Below are positions 25,401-35,495 of a DNA stretch of 64,000 nucleotides, piece after piece. The stretch is from NCBI RefSeq assembly GCF_958295425.1, contig NC_081141.1, positions 11,519,500 through 11,583,499 on the forward strand. Direction: 5' to 3'. How positions within the stretch are numbered: the stretch's first letter is position 1; every line of letters begins with the position of its first letter. This stretch comes from Solea solea (Eukaryota; Chordata; Actinopteri; Pleuronectiformes; Soleidae). Both the position numbers and the translations under genes were made by a program. Under the pieces are notes generated by a model. That model was not told where the DNA came from, made no database searches, and worked only from the letters and a program-made list of their open reading frames with translations.

Positions 25401-27306
25401 CAAGTAGGGGGTTGCTGTCTTGTGCTAGACATGTACCTGATAAATGAAGATCCAGAATCCAGCTACATGGAGCCCTGGAGCTCATGTGTGGCTAAATCAC
25501 ATCCATTGATTGTGTAGTTTCAACTCACTGACAAAAGGCCATGGTCACCCATCTTGTTAAAAGCTGATTATCAGGATGTTTGTATCTTGTTACACCCATA
25601 AAGATTTTTCTTGCTTCCCTTTCTCTCCCATTTTAACACATTAGCTGTTTTTCTTTGGCCTAATTTGCTGAATGGATAATCCTCCACATTGGGTTTTTGT
25701 CTCCAATGGAACTATGGATTTTAATGCTGTTTTTTGTTGGGTGCTACTGAAGGAACTGACGGTGTGTGAGAGGGATGTGCTGATTCATTACATAGCTACT
25801 TTGATTATTTGGCTGGTAAATAAGACGAGCGTTGAATGTGCTGTTTAGCTCCTGTTTTTGTTGCAGCAAAGAGATAATTTATTCTGACCCAAGTGGCTGT
25901 CATACAAGAGCACTCTGAGTCCATGAGATGAGGTAATCACACCATCCTCAACTGATTATTCTATAGTAGTAGTGGTCCATGTAGATTGAATACTCCTGTT
26001 ATCTAAAATGATAAACATATTGTGTTTGCATATCATGCATATACACTAATTACACTTCAATTTATCGAAGCACTAGATATTATGTTGTGTTTCCTACATG
26101 TGAAAGAGTGTATCTTTAAATGATTTATATGAAGTGACGGTGCACTGCTCTGTCTCTGTCATCTGCACTTCTAAGATGAGATGAAAACGCATGGGGTAAT
26201 GTGTGTGCATGCATATTGAGGAGTAGAGCTTTGATGACAAATCACTGCCAAATCCTATTTACCTCTGTGGGCTCTTTTACTGAGCTCTCGATGCAGATAA
26301 ATGGCAAGTGAATCATGGAGGAAATGGAGCAACATGTCAATCCTGTTACAGAGTTGTAATTTGCTGCTCTGTGTAATTGCAACATGTGCAGGTTAATCCC
26401 TCCTTTTCTGATCTTACCCTCGCATAATACTGAGAGCAGTTAAAGCTGCTCCCAATGAAATACATTATTTGAAATATTATGTCTTCAAACTGCAGTGTGT
26501 AACATAAGTGTGTACCATAAACACATACCTGTTACATTTGAAACACTGTCACATGAGTTCACACTATGGGTTAAGCTTCACATGACTCTCTCTGTGATTC
26601 TCAGGATAGTGGCATTTTCACCCTTCAACATTCTCACGCTGCACACAGGAAGTGATTCCTTTTAGGTCTAGATAGATGGAGGCAACAGCAACTGCAAACT
26701 GGTCAAATATGACTGAAAACACAAAGAAGCCCCCTCGAAAAGTTTAAGAAGTAAGTTATCTTAAGTTGTCATTTTGGTCAATCCAGTGAGCCACTCACTG
26801 TTATATTTTCAAGGCAGAGCTTCTGATATCTGATTTGATGGCCGTTGTGAGAATGTGTATGAGGTTTTGGACTTCCTTAGGACAGGTGATTTGAAGTGGG
26901 TCACTCAAAAGATACTGAGTTCAGCATTTATTTATACATTTTACTGGAGCAACCCCCTGCAACCCGTGGCATGCAACAAAGCAGCTGGTCGAGAGTTAAT
27001 TTGTATAGGCATTTTACAAAGAATATATTCCTGTTAATGAGTTTCCACCTGCCTTCCCCCTGTATCTGGTCTCCGATCAGGAGCAGGCTGAAAATGACAT
27101 TGGAGTCAGCAGTGCATCAGCCAGTCTCTGTGATAGCATCTTTGACGAGTTCACACATAGCAATTGGCAAGTGAAGATAACACTAGGAAGCTTTGTTGGG
27201 GAGTTTCAAAACTATTCTGGCACTGGAATGTTGTGTTAAAACCCATGAAGTGTGAACTTGGCTTTTTGAAGCATGGATTAGTCTAAAGGCAAGTAGTGCA
27301 CACAAT

Positions 27307-27332
27307 TGTGTGTGTGTGTGTGTGTGTGTGTG
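27307..27332. repeat. (TG)13 microsatellite
   Basis: A pure dinucleotide run followed by tgttgttgtggggg. Confidence 0.95.
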
Positions 27333-28504
27333 TTGTTGTGGGGGTAGGGGTGTAATGACAGATATGCACCAAATGCCAACCTTTCATTGGCACACAGCCG
27401 ATTCACCGAGCTGAGCTCTTTGCCCAAGTAAAGTGCTCTACACAGACAAATGACAAATGAATCACAGACAAAATAGAGAACCAGCATGCTAAAGCAGTTC
27501 CTTTGTTGTCAAGTGGAAGTGCCTGTTTTGTCTAGATATGACAAATGAAGGTTGATCCCTGGTTTTAAATACATCAATAAAACATCAGTGGACCTCTCCC
27601 TCTGTGTAACTTAAGTGCATGCCAATAGACATAATATTCAAACCATTACTTAACCACAAGCCTTTATTCTGCTTAATCCAAACTCTATCAATTAAGAGTC
27701 TCTAAATTAAGTCGATTTTTATTTAAACTTATTTAATTTAACAAGGGGTCATCCACCATGATCTATATTTAACTGTTTGCTTTTGGTTTGCGTGGCTTTT
27801 ATATTTTCTTTAAAACAGATTTTAACTTAGATTTTGTTAAATTACAAATTGCTGAGGATGCCATTGGACAAAATCATCTCATGGGGTATCTTATAATTTA
27901 GCATACCCGAGAACAATAAAACAAATCAAGCCACAACAACTCAATGAGATTATGTTCCTGATGATGTGTTTTCCATGTAGTGTCTTGGGAAATTAATTCC
28001 TCTTTGGAGGAAATGTGTGAATTAATGCCTCCAACTCATGGCATATGGAAATTGGGAGTCCATGATCTCAAGAGTTACATGAGCCAAAGAGACAACTCTT
28101 TGATTTTGTTTCACCGATGCAAGTGCTGCACCTTTGTTAAATGTGATCCTGTGGAAAGGTACATTCTGAGCTTTTACAGAAAATCAGTGTGTCCCTTACA
28201 CTTTATAGCAAGGACAACGTGTGGATATACTGTATATTTAAAAAATAGATAAATAAAAATGTAATTATAAATATCAACAGACAAGACCAAAGAGTCAGTC
28301 ACTTGTTATTTACAGAAAGGACCATACAAACAACTGTCTGGCCCAACTACATTGCACTTCCATCATCTGCACCGTCCCAAGTCAAACTCCTCTGTTCTCA
28401 CAGACCTCTCTGAATGTCTGATCCTACTGTCCACCACTTCTCCCTCCATTCTTCTCCTGGGTAAACACCAACTGCATATACCACAGATGTTATGGAATGT
28501 GTAA

Positions 28505-30110
28505 AGCACTTCAATTTTAGAAAACACAAACATTTATTCCCTCACAACCATGGTCACATCCTGGAAGTGGTCAGTTCCACTGGTCTCACAGTGGTCCAGC
28601 CTCAAGCTCACCATATCTAACCACCTGGCATTTATCATGGACACTGAGATCCCCATCCCAAAAGAGGAATGTATCATATTCTTCAGAAATTTCAAATCCA
28701 TCTCACCCACAATTGTTTAATCCTCCATCATCAAATTGTCTACCTCATCGCCCCTCTGACAATTTTTCTGATCTGGTCAGTTACTATAACAACATACTCT
28801 CTGTCTGTTTCAATCAGCTGGCAGCGGTCAGAACTAAAACTGTATCAAAATAAATTAAAGCCTGCAAGCACCGGTTTGAAGGGCTTCATTAGAAAACAGA
28901 GCTAACTGTGCACCTCCAAGCTAACACAGACTATCTATTACTCACACCTCATTTAGCCTTAATTTACTTGGACTCATACAACACTTGCTTCTCCACACTA
29001 AACAAACAACTGAAACACAACAATGTTAACCTTTTCTTCACTACTGACAAATGCAAAGCTTTGCTCTCATTCTTTCAGAAACATTACCTCCTCCATTGTC
29101 TTCCCTGCCCCTCCATCCGTTTCGAGGCATCTCACAATCCTCATCCTCCTTGACCTCACTGCAGCTTTTGGCACAATCAACCAAGGTGTTCTCTCACAAT
29201 TTGAAACCTACCTCAATATAGCTGGTACTGGCCTTTTCTGCTCAAGGTCCTATCATTCAAATAGAAAATAATTAATTCACATCAGTAAATGCAAAAAAAC
29301 TGTCCCCCAGGGTTCAGTGTCTGTTCCTCTTCTGTTCATTTTGTATGTCACCCTCTTCAGCAACATCATTAACTGTCATGGCCTTCACTTTGACTGCTAT
29401 GCCTTCAACATCTAGATGTACTTTTCCGCAAAATCCATCACCACAGTAACCCATTCCACTATAACCAACTGCATATTAAATCTTGGATGCACGCCAACTT
29501 TTTTCCAACTCAACTAAATCTGATATTATAATAATTGGGTCCAAATCCCTGACCAAATAAGTCACACTTTTCAGCCTCACTTTCGATAACACCATTCTAT
29601 CTCCCTCCTCACAAATCTGCAACCTAGGCATCATCTTAAACACAAACCTCCCTAATAATATATCAATAAAATCACACAAACTGCATTATTTTTACCATAG
29701 CTGGTCTCCACCCTCATTCTCCTTCACTGCTGCTGCAGTCTTGGTCCATGCATTTGTCTGGACTTGACTACTGCTATTCCATTTTCTACCATCCAAAATG
29801 ATCCAGAAACTTTTAACACCTAAGTCTGCTGCCCGTCTCCACACCCACACAAGCCCCTGAGATCACATTCCTGAAGAAATCTTCATTTGCATTGCATCCA
29901 GTTGGAAAATCTTCCATCTCATGCACAAAGCCCTCCATAATCTGCCCACTCACTCAGTTCACTGACCTGTCCCGAACACCACACTTGCAACTTGCAACCT
30001 ATGTTTATCTGACTCAAACCTCAAATCTCCACCACACTGGACCGAGCACTGAAAGTGGCCAGAGGTTTTTCAACAGCTGCAACTCTGTCCCTGCATCCAT
30101 CATCCATTTA
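28505..30110 (+). mobile_element. Decayed L2-type LINE (reverse transcriptase pseudogene)
   Basis: Translated fragments across several plus-strand frames follow the order of an L2/CR1-like ORF2. First comes an endonuclease-end segment (HKHLFPHNHGHILEVV, STGL, DHLAFIMDTEIPIP, about 28525-28660). Then reverse transcriptase motif A as LLDLTAAFGTINQ (about 29145-29184), TVPQGSVSVPLLFILYVTLF (about 29300-29360), and the thumb/C-terminal region to about 30110. The polymerase catalytic box, normally Y-A-D-D, reads Tyr-Ala-Phe-Asn at 29398-29409 and is followed by a TAG at 29413. In motif A the usual AFD is AFG. Frameshifts and stops occur throughout. The clade assignment (L2 rather than another CR1-group LINE) is my judgement from wording of the motifs. 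Confidence 0.75.
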
Positions 30111-31690
30111 ATTATTAGTATTGTATTATTATTATTTCAGGTACAATATCCAGAATCAGGTTTCAGGCATTCTTTTCTACAGAAACACTTCTGAAAAATG
30201 GTTCACATAATCCCGATGACAGTTTAGGTTACTCACAGTGATGCTGAGCTCGGGAGGTTGGAGGTGTGCCATTTTTGACAAAGATTAACACTGAGTCCAG
30301 AAGTAGTGCACTAACAGCATTAAATTACTCTGACAGCATAGAAGACTAGATGTCATTTGTGTTTACACTTCCCTCTTAGACACCACACACACACACACAT
30401 TTGTGTGAATATATCAACTGGATTCAAACTAAGTAAAAGCCACTTTATCCACTGATCTCTGTATGCTACAACAACAGGTGGTAGAAACTTAGTTTTAGGT
30501 TGAGGGTGACAAACTGAAACAATAACTATGTGGAAGAGGATCGATGAGCTGTGGTTATTATTCTTGGAAGAGAGAGTCAGTACTTTACATGCAAAGTTTA
30601 GTTGTTTAGTCTGACTAACATAGGTTAGCGGATACCCTGCCGCGTAGGAGTATACATGAGGAAGAGAGAATTGATTTATTAAGCTAAGGTAGTGAGTAAT
30701 ATGTCTTCAGCCCCTCGGTTTGCCATCAGATATGCTTGATATAGAAATTAAGTGTTTAGGGAAGACGTTTGAGAAAGGGGAGTAAGGATTGAAGCAATTT
30801 ACCCCCCCCCAAATGAGTAAGGAACTAGGATTAACTGAAATGGCTTCCTTAATGGAGTGACACAAAGAGGGTTTGAGGTTGTTTGCAGCTTTTGCTAAGC
30901 CCATGAGTTGTTCACTGTGGTTGTCAGTTTTGAACACTCACAGGGGTTTTGCAAATCACCTCCTGTTGTGCTTAAACACACTGAGACGTATTGAATATGG
31001 CTCACAGCCTCACAAACCTGAGTGAATTAAGCCACTGTGTCGTTTGTAGGGTTTTTAGCAAAGCTGCAGCAGTCGTCTGTGCCTGGTAGTAGGTGAGTGC
31101 TGAACCTAAGCCAAGTGAATCACCATTTAAATATGCCCCATACAATAGAAAAACAACATTAAAGTCACTTGAATGTAAATGCATTGCTGAAATTAAGTGG
31201 GAAAGTATAACCTGAATGTTACTTTTAGTTTGACTATATTAGGGGAAGAGTGGAAAAAGCTCCACGTAAAATTAGAAGTGTTGCAATTTAACCCCAGTAA
31301 ACTTTTTTTTTTTATCTTTAAGTAACAATTTCAAAATCATTTTGATGTGTCACTGACTTGTAAATAGGATAATGCTGCTCCTTTTATTCCCACTCTCCCA
31401 CTGAACCCCTGTCTTTAGGAGGTTTAGTGAGCAGGTATGACTCAGGCTGCCAGAATCAGGTTCAGTGAGTTCAAAGGTATTGTGGAAAGGTTATTCCTTC
31501 ATTGTGGTGTGTTTGTTACAGTGACAGTGCATAATACAAATGTTACATAGCGCTGCTTTAAATTAACTGTCTCTTGATCAAAAAAATAACACATTAATCC
31601 TTGCAGTGATTTATTGCAATTAAGCACATTATTTTCACAATCATACTGAAGGCTGTAATAATTGCTGTCTAAATGTAAGTAACACAAAAC
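30111..31690. other. No gene seen; non-coding DNA
   Basis: A minus-strand frame at 30707-30937 (76 codons) has no recognised homology or splice context. A short (AC)n run at 30381-30400 and a C9 tract near 30803 are the only structures. The end gttacatagcgctgctttaa at about 31542-31561 resembles a fish MITE terminus adjoining TTAA, but no partner end was found. Confidence 0.45.
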
Positions 31691-31699
31691 AATAATAAT

Positions 31700-31951
31700 G
31701 GGCCACACGGTTGGTGTAGTGGTTAGCACTCTTGCTTTTGCAGCAGGAAGAGGTTCAAGCCCTGGTTGGAACAAGGGCCTTTCTGCATGGAGTTTGCATG
31801 TTCTCCCCATGTGTGCATGGGTTTTGCCTCTATGTGGCCCTGCGATGGACTGACAAACTGTCCAGGATGTACCCTGCCGCCCTATGTCAGCTGAGATTGA
31901 CACAGCACCCCCGTTACCCTCATGTGGAGGATAAAGCGGTAGAAAATGGAT
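31700..31951 (+). mobile_element. tRNA-derived teleost SINE with 9-bp target duplications
   Basis: The head carries Pol III-like promoter boxes: box A TGGTGTAGTGG (31712-31722) and box B GGTTCAAGCCC (31752-31762). The body words ggagtttgcatgttctcccc and tgtccaggatgtaccctgcc, and the end ggataaagcggtagaaaatgg, match the other copies here. The copy lacks the central block (tttggactgtaggagg in reverse) present at 42.58 kb, so it has an internal deletion. The 9-base word aataataat stands immediately before (31691-31699) and after (31952-31960). This fits a target-site duplication, though such a simple word could arise by chance. Confidence 0.8.
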
Positions 31952-32179
31952 AATAATAATTCTAAACCCAGATAGCATTGCTTAGTAGCATCTTTAAGTG
32001 GGAACCAAAATCCGAGATACAAAACTCTACTTCTAAGCAAAATATAGAGCCATTTAGACCAATATACTGTACGTATGTAGAAGAAACAACATCTAAGAAT
32101 ACTCATCTGTTTTACTCACTGTGACTGTAACGTTGTAGTTGTACATAATAATACATAGTTTTTAATAGTTACTAGGGTA

Positions 32180-33034
32180 AATAAAGTACTAGAGACTAGA
32201 GACCAAGACTTGAGTAAAAGTACAAGTATCAAAAAGTGAGTTCGGTAGAAGTTGAAGTATTCATGATTCATTTGTCAATACTAAAGTATTCAACATGTTT
32301 TGTACTTAAGTATTGCAAGTAGTTTATTTTGAAGTAATAATCTCAAGTACTGAAAGTAAAAGTAGAAGTATTGTAGTTATTAAGTGATTACCGCAGCATG
32401 TCAGGAACTGTGGGTACTAGCTAGCGCTTGCTGATAGCTCAAGCTGGTGTGCCATTTGTGTATTATATTTGTAACTTATCTTGCTATGTTTCTTCAAATT
32501 TAAAGGTGAATTTTTCAGGAGGCAGAGTAGGCATTTCATTCGATATGAACACGCTCACAAATGAAAACATAGACCCTCAGTAGGGCCAGGGGTGGTCTCC
32601 TTCCTCAACATTACGATCACTCGAAGAAGTTGAAGGTGGCGTTTCTGATTCTTCTTCCATTTCCAAACAAACTAACAGGCAACTTAAGTGTTCTCCATGC
32701 AGGCAGGCCAACCCAGTAAAGGCGGAACGGAAGCATGCACTGTCTTCTTATAGACAGCTCGATTGCTTGATTCGCTCAGTGATGAGCCAGCTTCATCAAA
32801 CCTGGTGATAGCTCTGGCAGTGATAATGTGGGTTTGGAATATTTCGTAACAGTTTTGTAATTGTAACGAGTAACTATGCAGCACATGAAAAATGTATCAA
32901 ACTCATCGAAAATATGTAGTGAAGTACAAGTGGAAGTAAGAGAAGAAAAAAATACTCCAGTAAATTAGAGATATAGCATTTTAGTACTTAAGTACAGTAG
33001 TGAAGTAGTTCTACTTCGTTACTATGCATCTCTG
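32180..33034 (+). mobile_element. Non-autonomous hAT-like element (Tol2-type 'acttaagtac' termini)
   Basis: The right part (32912-33034) is built of words typical of hAT ends in fish: gtgaagtacaagtggaagta, then tagtacttaagtacagtagtg, ending ttctacttcgttactatgca and tctctg. The left part repeats acttgagtaaaagtacaagt, tgtacttaagtattgcaag and aagtaaaagtagaagta. There is no transposase reading frame between, so it could only be moved by another element's enzyme. The left boundary and an 8-bp target duplication are not clear. It may be a composite of two related elements. Confidence 0.65.
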
Positions 33035-34227
33035 TAGGTTTGTGATCATGACACAACCATTATCCAGTTGAATATAATTTTCTTTCTATAATAGTTTGTT
33101 TGTTTTTGGTTATGCTAAATGTTTCTCTGCAGTGACTGTAGTGTCTATGATCCTCATTGATGATTGATTATATTTAACTGTTCGAAACCACAGGAAGAAA
33201 ACAAAATGCTAGTGCTGACAGCACTATTTATTAGATATTAATGTCCATTACGGTATATCCACTTGGACCAAGTGCTGATGAATCAGGCCATATTTGGACA
33301 AATATTATTATTTTTTTGTTTATGTTGGTTGATACTGTGCCACCATCACAAACATATTGCACCTTACACTAATTGCATAAGGTCAGGCACAAACAGAAAA
33401 AAAAGAAAACGTCTGTCAGGTTTGGGTCAGGCAAAATCCGTTGCCCAAGCCAAACTCTTGTAGCCATATATCAACAGTAACATCAGCCACAGAGCATATC
33501 TCATATATCACTTTGATGTCAATATCACTGCACTGATATGCTTCAAAGCATGTCATCTTTCAAAGAACTATATCTCCCATCAATCTTTGCAGCTTTGAAG
33601 TTACACCACCTGCCCTGTGTTTTCACTGATAGCATCAAATAGAGCTTCTGTTGCTGTGGAATTTTGTTTTCCCCAGCTGTCATGTTTTCCTTGAACCTTG
33701 TCTTCTGCGACTTCTGAGCCATAACTGGAACCGTGGCCTATAACAAGTCACAGGAAGTACAATATGGGATGCACAACATGCTATGGTCGCAACCTGCCAT
33801 ATGGTACAGATAACTACACACACTACACACACATACTGTTCCACTCTACTCAATAAGACTTGGTTAGTCTAAGAGGTTGGTCACTTCTCAAAGGAGTCAG
33901 AGTGTTAAAAATGCTTGCAAATAACAGTCTTCCGATATTGTTTACACCAAAACCTCAGGCATGGTTTACTGAGTCACCACTGAAACGAGGCCACCATTTA
34001 CATTACTTACATCTGCGAGCTGCCTGCTGGGTCTTTTGAGCTCGACTGAGAGAAAATTTAAACTTAAATATCAAAGTTAGTTAATTCCCAGAGCAGTCAG
34101 AAAACAATTCCATGCTAAGAGCAGCTATTACTTTATACACTTACTTGCTGCTGCAACCTTGTCCTCAATGAGAAGAGCATGTCTAAACACAGTCTTGTAA
34201 GTAGCAAGATGAATGGGTAAGGTAAGG
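33035..34227. other. No gene seen; non-coding DNA
   Basis: Only short frames occur on either strand. No recognisable repeat. Confidence 0.5.
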
Positions 34228-34340
34228 CGTCTTGCAAAGCATTTATGGCTCCAATTGTGTACAGCTCAGAGGGAAAAATGGTTAAGAACAATCCATCTTA
34301 CAAAGCAGCCATGGCTTTAATTGCGTACAGCTTGGAGAGG
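34228..34340 (+). repeat. Diverged 66-bp tandem duplication
   Basis: The block cgtcttgcaaagcatttatg (from 34228) recurs as catcttacaaagcagccatg from 34294. Both copies continue through ggct-n-aattg-gtacagct and a purine-rich end. Roughly 47 bases per copy align with several substitutions, so the event is old. No coding potential was recognised in either copy. Confidence 0.75.
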
Positions 34341-34374
34341 ACACATCGTGTTCAGTTGTGCAAGCTGGCTGACT

Positions 34375-34411
34375 AGCTGAGGTAAGAAGAGCTAATCATC
34401 TTACCTCAGCT
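34375..34411. repeat. Perfect 13-bp inverted repeat with 11-base loop
   Basis: The arms agctgaggtaaga (34375-34387) and tcttacctcagct (34399-34411) are exact reverse complements. It lies just downstream of the 66-bp tandem duplication. The words gctgaggtaag and cttacctcagc resemble splice donors on opposite strands, but no exon context supports that. Confidence 0.9.
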
Positions 34412-34679
34412 TGTCGCACAGAGGCAGAGCAGATGTCCAAATGGCCTCAGAGCTGAATTAGAGACAACATTCTTTTTTATCTTGGCAAGAATACCTTTTG
34501 CCAAATTAGTAGTTCAAAACACTTGAACCACATCTTTGGCATCTACAAAGTATATTAAATGAACAGAAATGTGGCAAAAGTATGCCATTAATTACCACAT
34601 GTATCTTTTATTGATTAAATATACTAAAATCATACTATCCTACCCAACATAATATAGTAATGACTTAGTCATGTGTCTA

Positions 34680-34727
34680 GAGCTAAAACGATTAATCGAT
34701 TATGAAAATAATCGTTAGTTGCAGCTC
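34680..34727. mobile_element. 48-bp hAT-like mini-MITE with 8-bp target duplication
   Basis: The unit begins gagctaaaacgattaatcga and ends ataatcgttagttgcagctc. The ends are imperfect inverted repeats (gagct-aaacgatta against gagctgcaactaacgatta). It is flanked by tgtgtcta (34672-34679) and tgtgtcca (34728-34735), eight bases with one mismatch, the duplication length made by hAT transposases. The 'ctgcaac...attaatcgatta' wording is that of a very common fish interspersed repeat, of which longer diverged copies lie at 60.07 and 63.01 kb. Confidence 0.7.
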
Positions 34728-34990
34728 TGTGTCCACTTCCTTCTTGGACTTACCTAAAGGCAACTATCTTTCCAGAGACTATTGAGCTAAAAGGTGCAAT
34801 ATTGATGGTAATAGTGAGATTTAATTCAGTGTGACAATCAAACAAACATATGTATTACATTGCATTCTGGGAAGGACAATTTTTGGACTCCAGGAAGAAA
34901 ATGTTGGATTCCGCTTATTTTGTTTTGGATATATTTCTGTGTGTTGCTTTAACATCAGAATAATGTCACTAGAAAGAAGCCTGTGATACT

Positions 34991-35003
34991 GGGGGGGGGG
35001 GGG
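34991..35003 (+). repeat. G13 homopolymer
   Basis: Thirteen consecutive G, unusual in this AT-rich region. It could also reflect assembly or sequencing slippage. Confidence 0.9.
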
Positions 35004-35275
35004 TTGACATCAAAGTCGGGCATTTGTTTTAAAAAAGAATGTTTCTTCTGCCAGCTTCCTTGTCAAAACTATGGAAAATGTCCAACAGAGCTCTTGTGAG
35101 AACACATCAGGAGAAAATCCAGATATTCTATGATCTAAACATCACACCCAGACAATCTCCCACTGCATTGCACTGATATTATGTATAGATCATGTTGTGA
35201 TGTCACAAAGAGAGTGGAGGTGGACATCTGTGAAGTAAACACATGTGTGGATGGACTGTTGGTATGAAGAGGTTT

Positions 35276-35495
35276 GTCAGTCAGTCAGTCATCATCTACC
35301 GCTTTATCCTCAACCAGAGGGTCGCGGGGGGTGCTGTGCCAATCTCAGCCACATCGGGCGATAGGCGGGGTACACCCTGGACAGTTCGCCAGTCCATCGC
35401 AGGGCCACACACACAGATAGAGACAAACAACCATTCACTCTCACACTCACTCCTATGCTATTCACAATTCGTCAATGCAATATCCTAATGACGAT
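35276..35495 (-). mobile_element. tRNA-derived teleost SINE, 3' half
   Basis: In minus-strand orientation the tail is a short (ACTG)n run (from plus-strand gtcagtcagtcagtc), preceded by ggataaagcggtagatgatg. The body words are shared with the 31.7 and 41.9 kb copies: the gtgtaccccgcc type, tggactggcgaac and ttgtttgtctc. The tRNA-like head is missing, so the copy is 5'-truncated or decayed beyond about 35495. Confidence 0.75.

Larger units (their letters stand above)
18056..28500. other. No gene seen over about 10 kb; non-coding DNA
   Basis: Open frames are short and overlap at random on both strands. Recognisable transposons are scarce compared with 28-47 kb. About 26140-26470 (long non-repetitive run with TAATTTGC/GTAATTGC-type words) is a candidate conserved non-coding element by texture only. 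I see no exon with a known domain. Confidence 0.5.

Noticed and set aside
31542..31561. TTAA-type MITE end (gttacatagcgctgctttaa)
   Set aside because: Only one terminus was recognisable and no matching opposite end was found.
31499..31978. 159-codon minus-strand open frame, the longest in the window
   Set aside because: It runs antisense through the tRNA-derived SINE and its flanks, and its peptide is SINE sequence translated. No start context or splice support.
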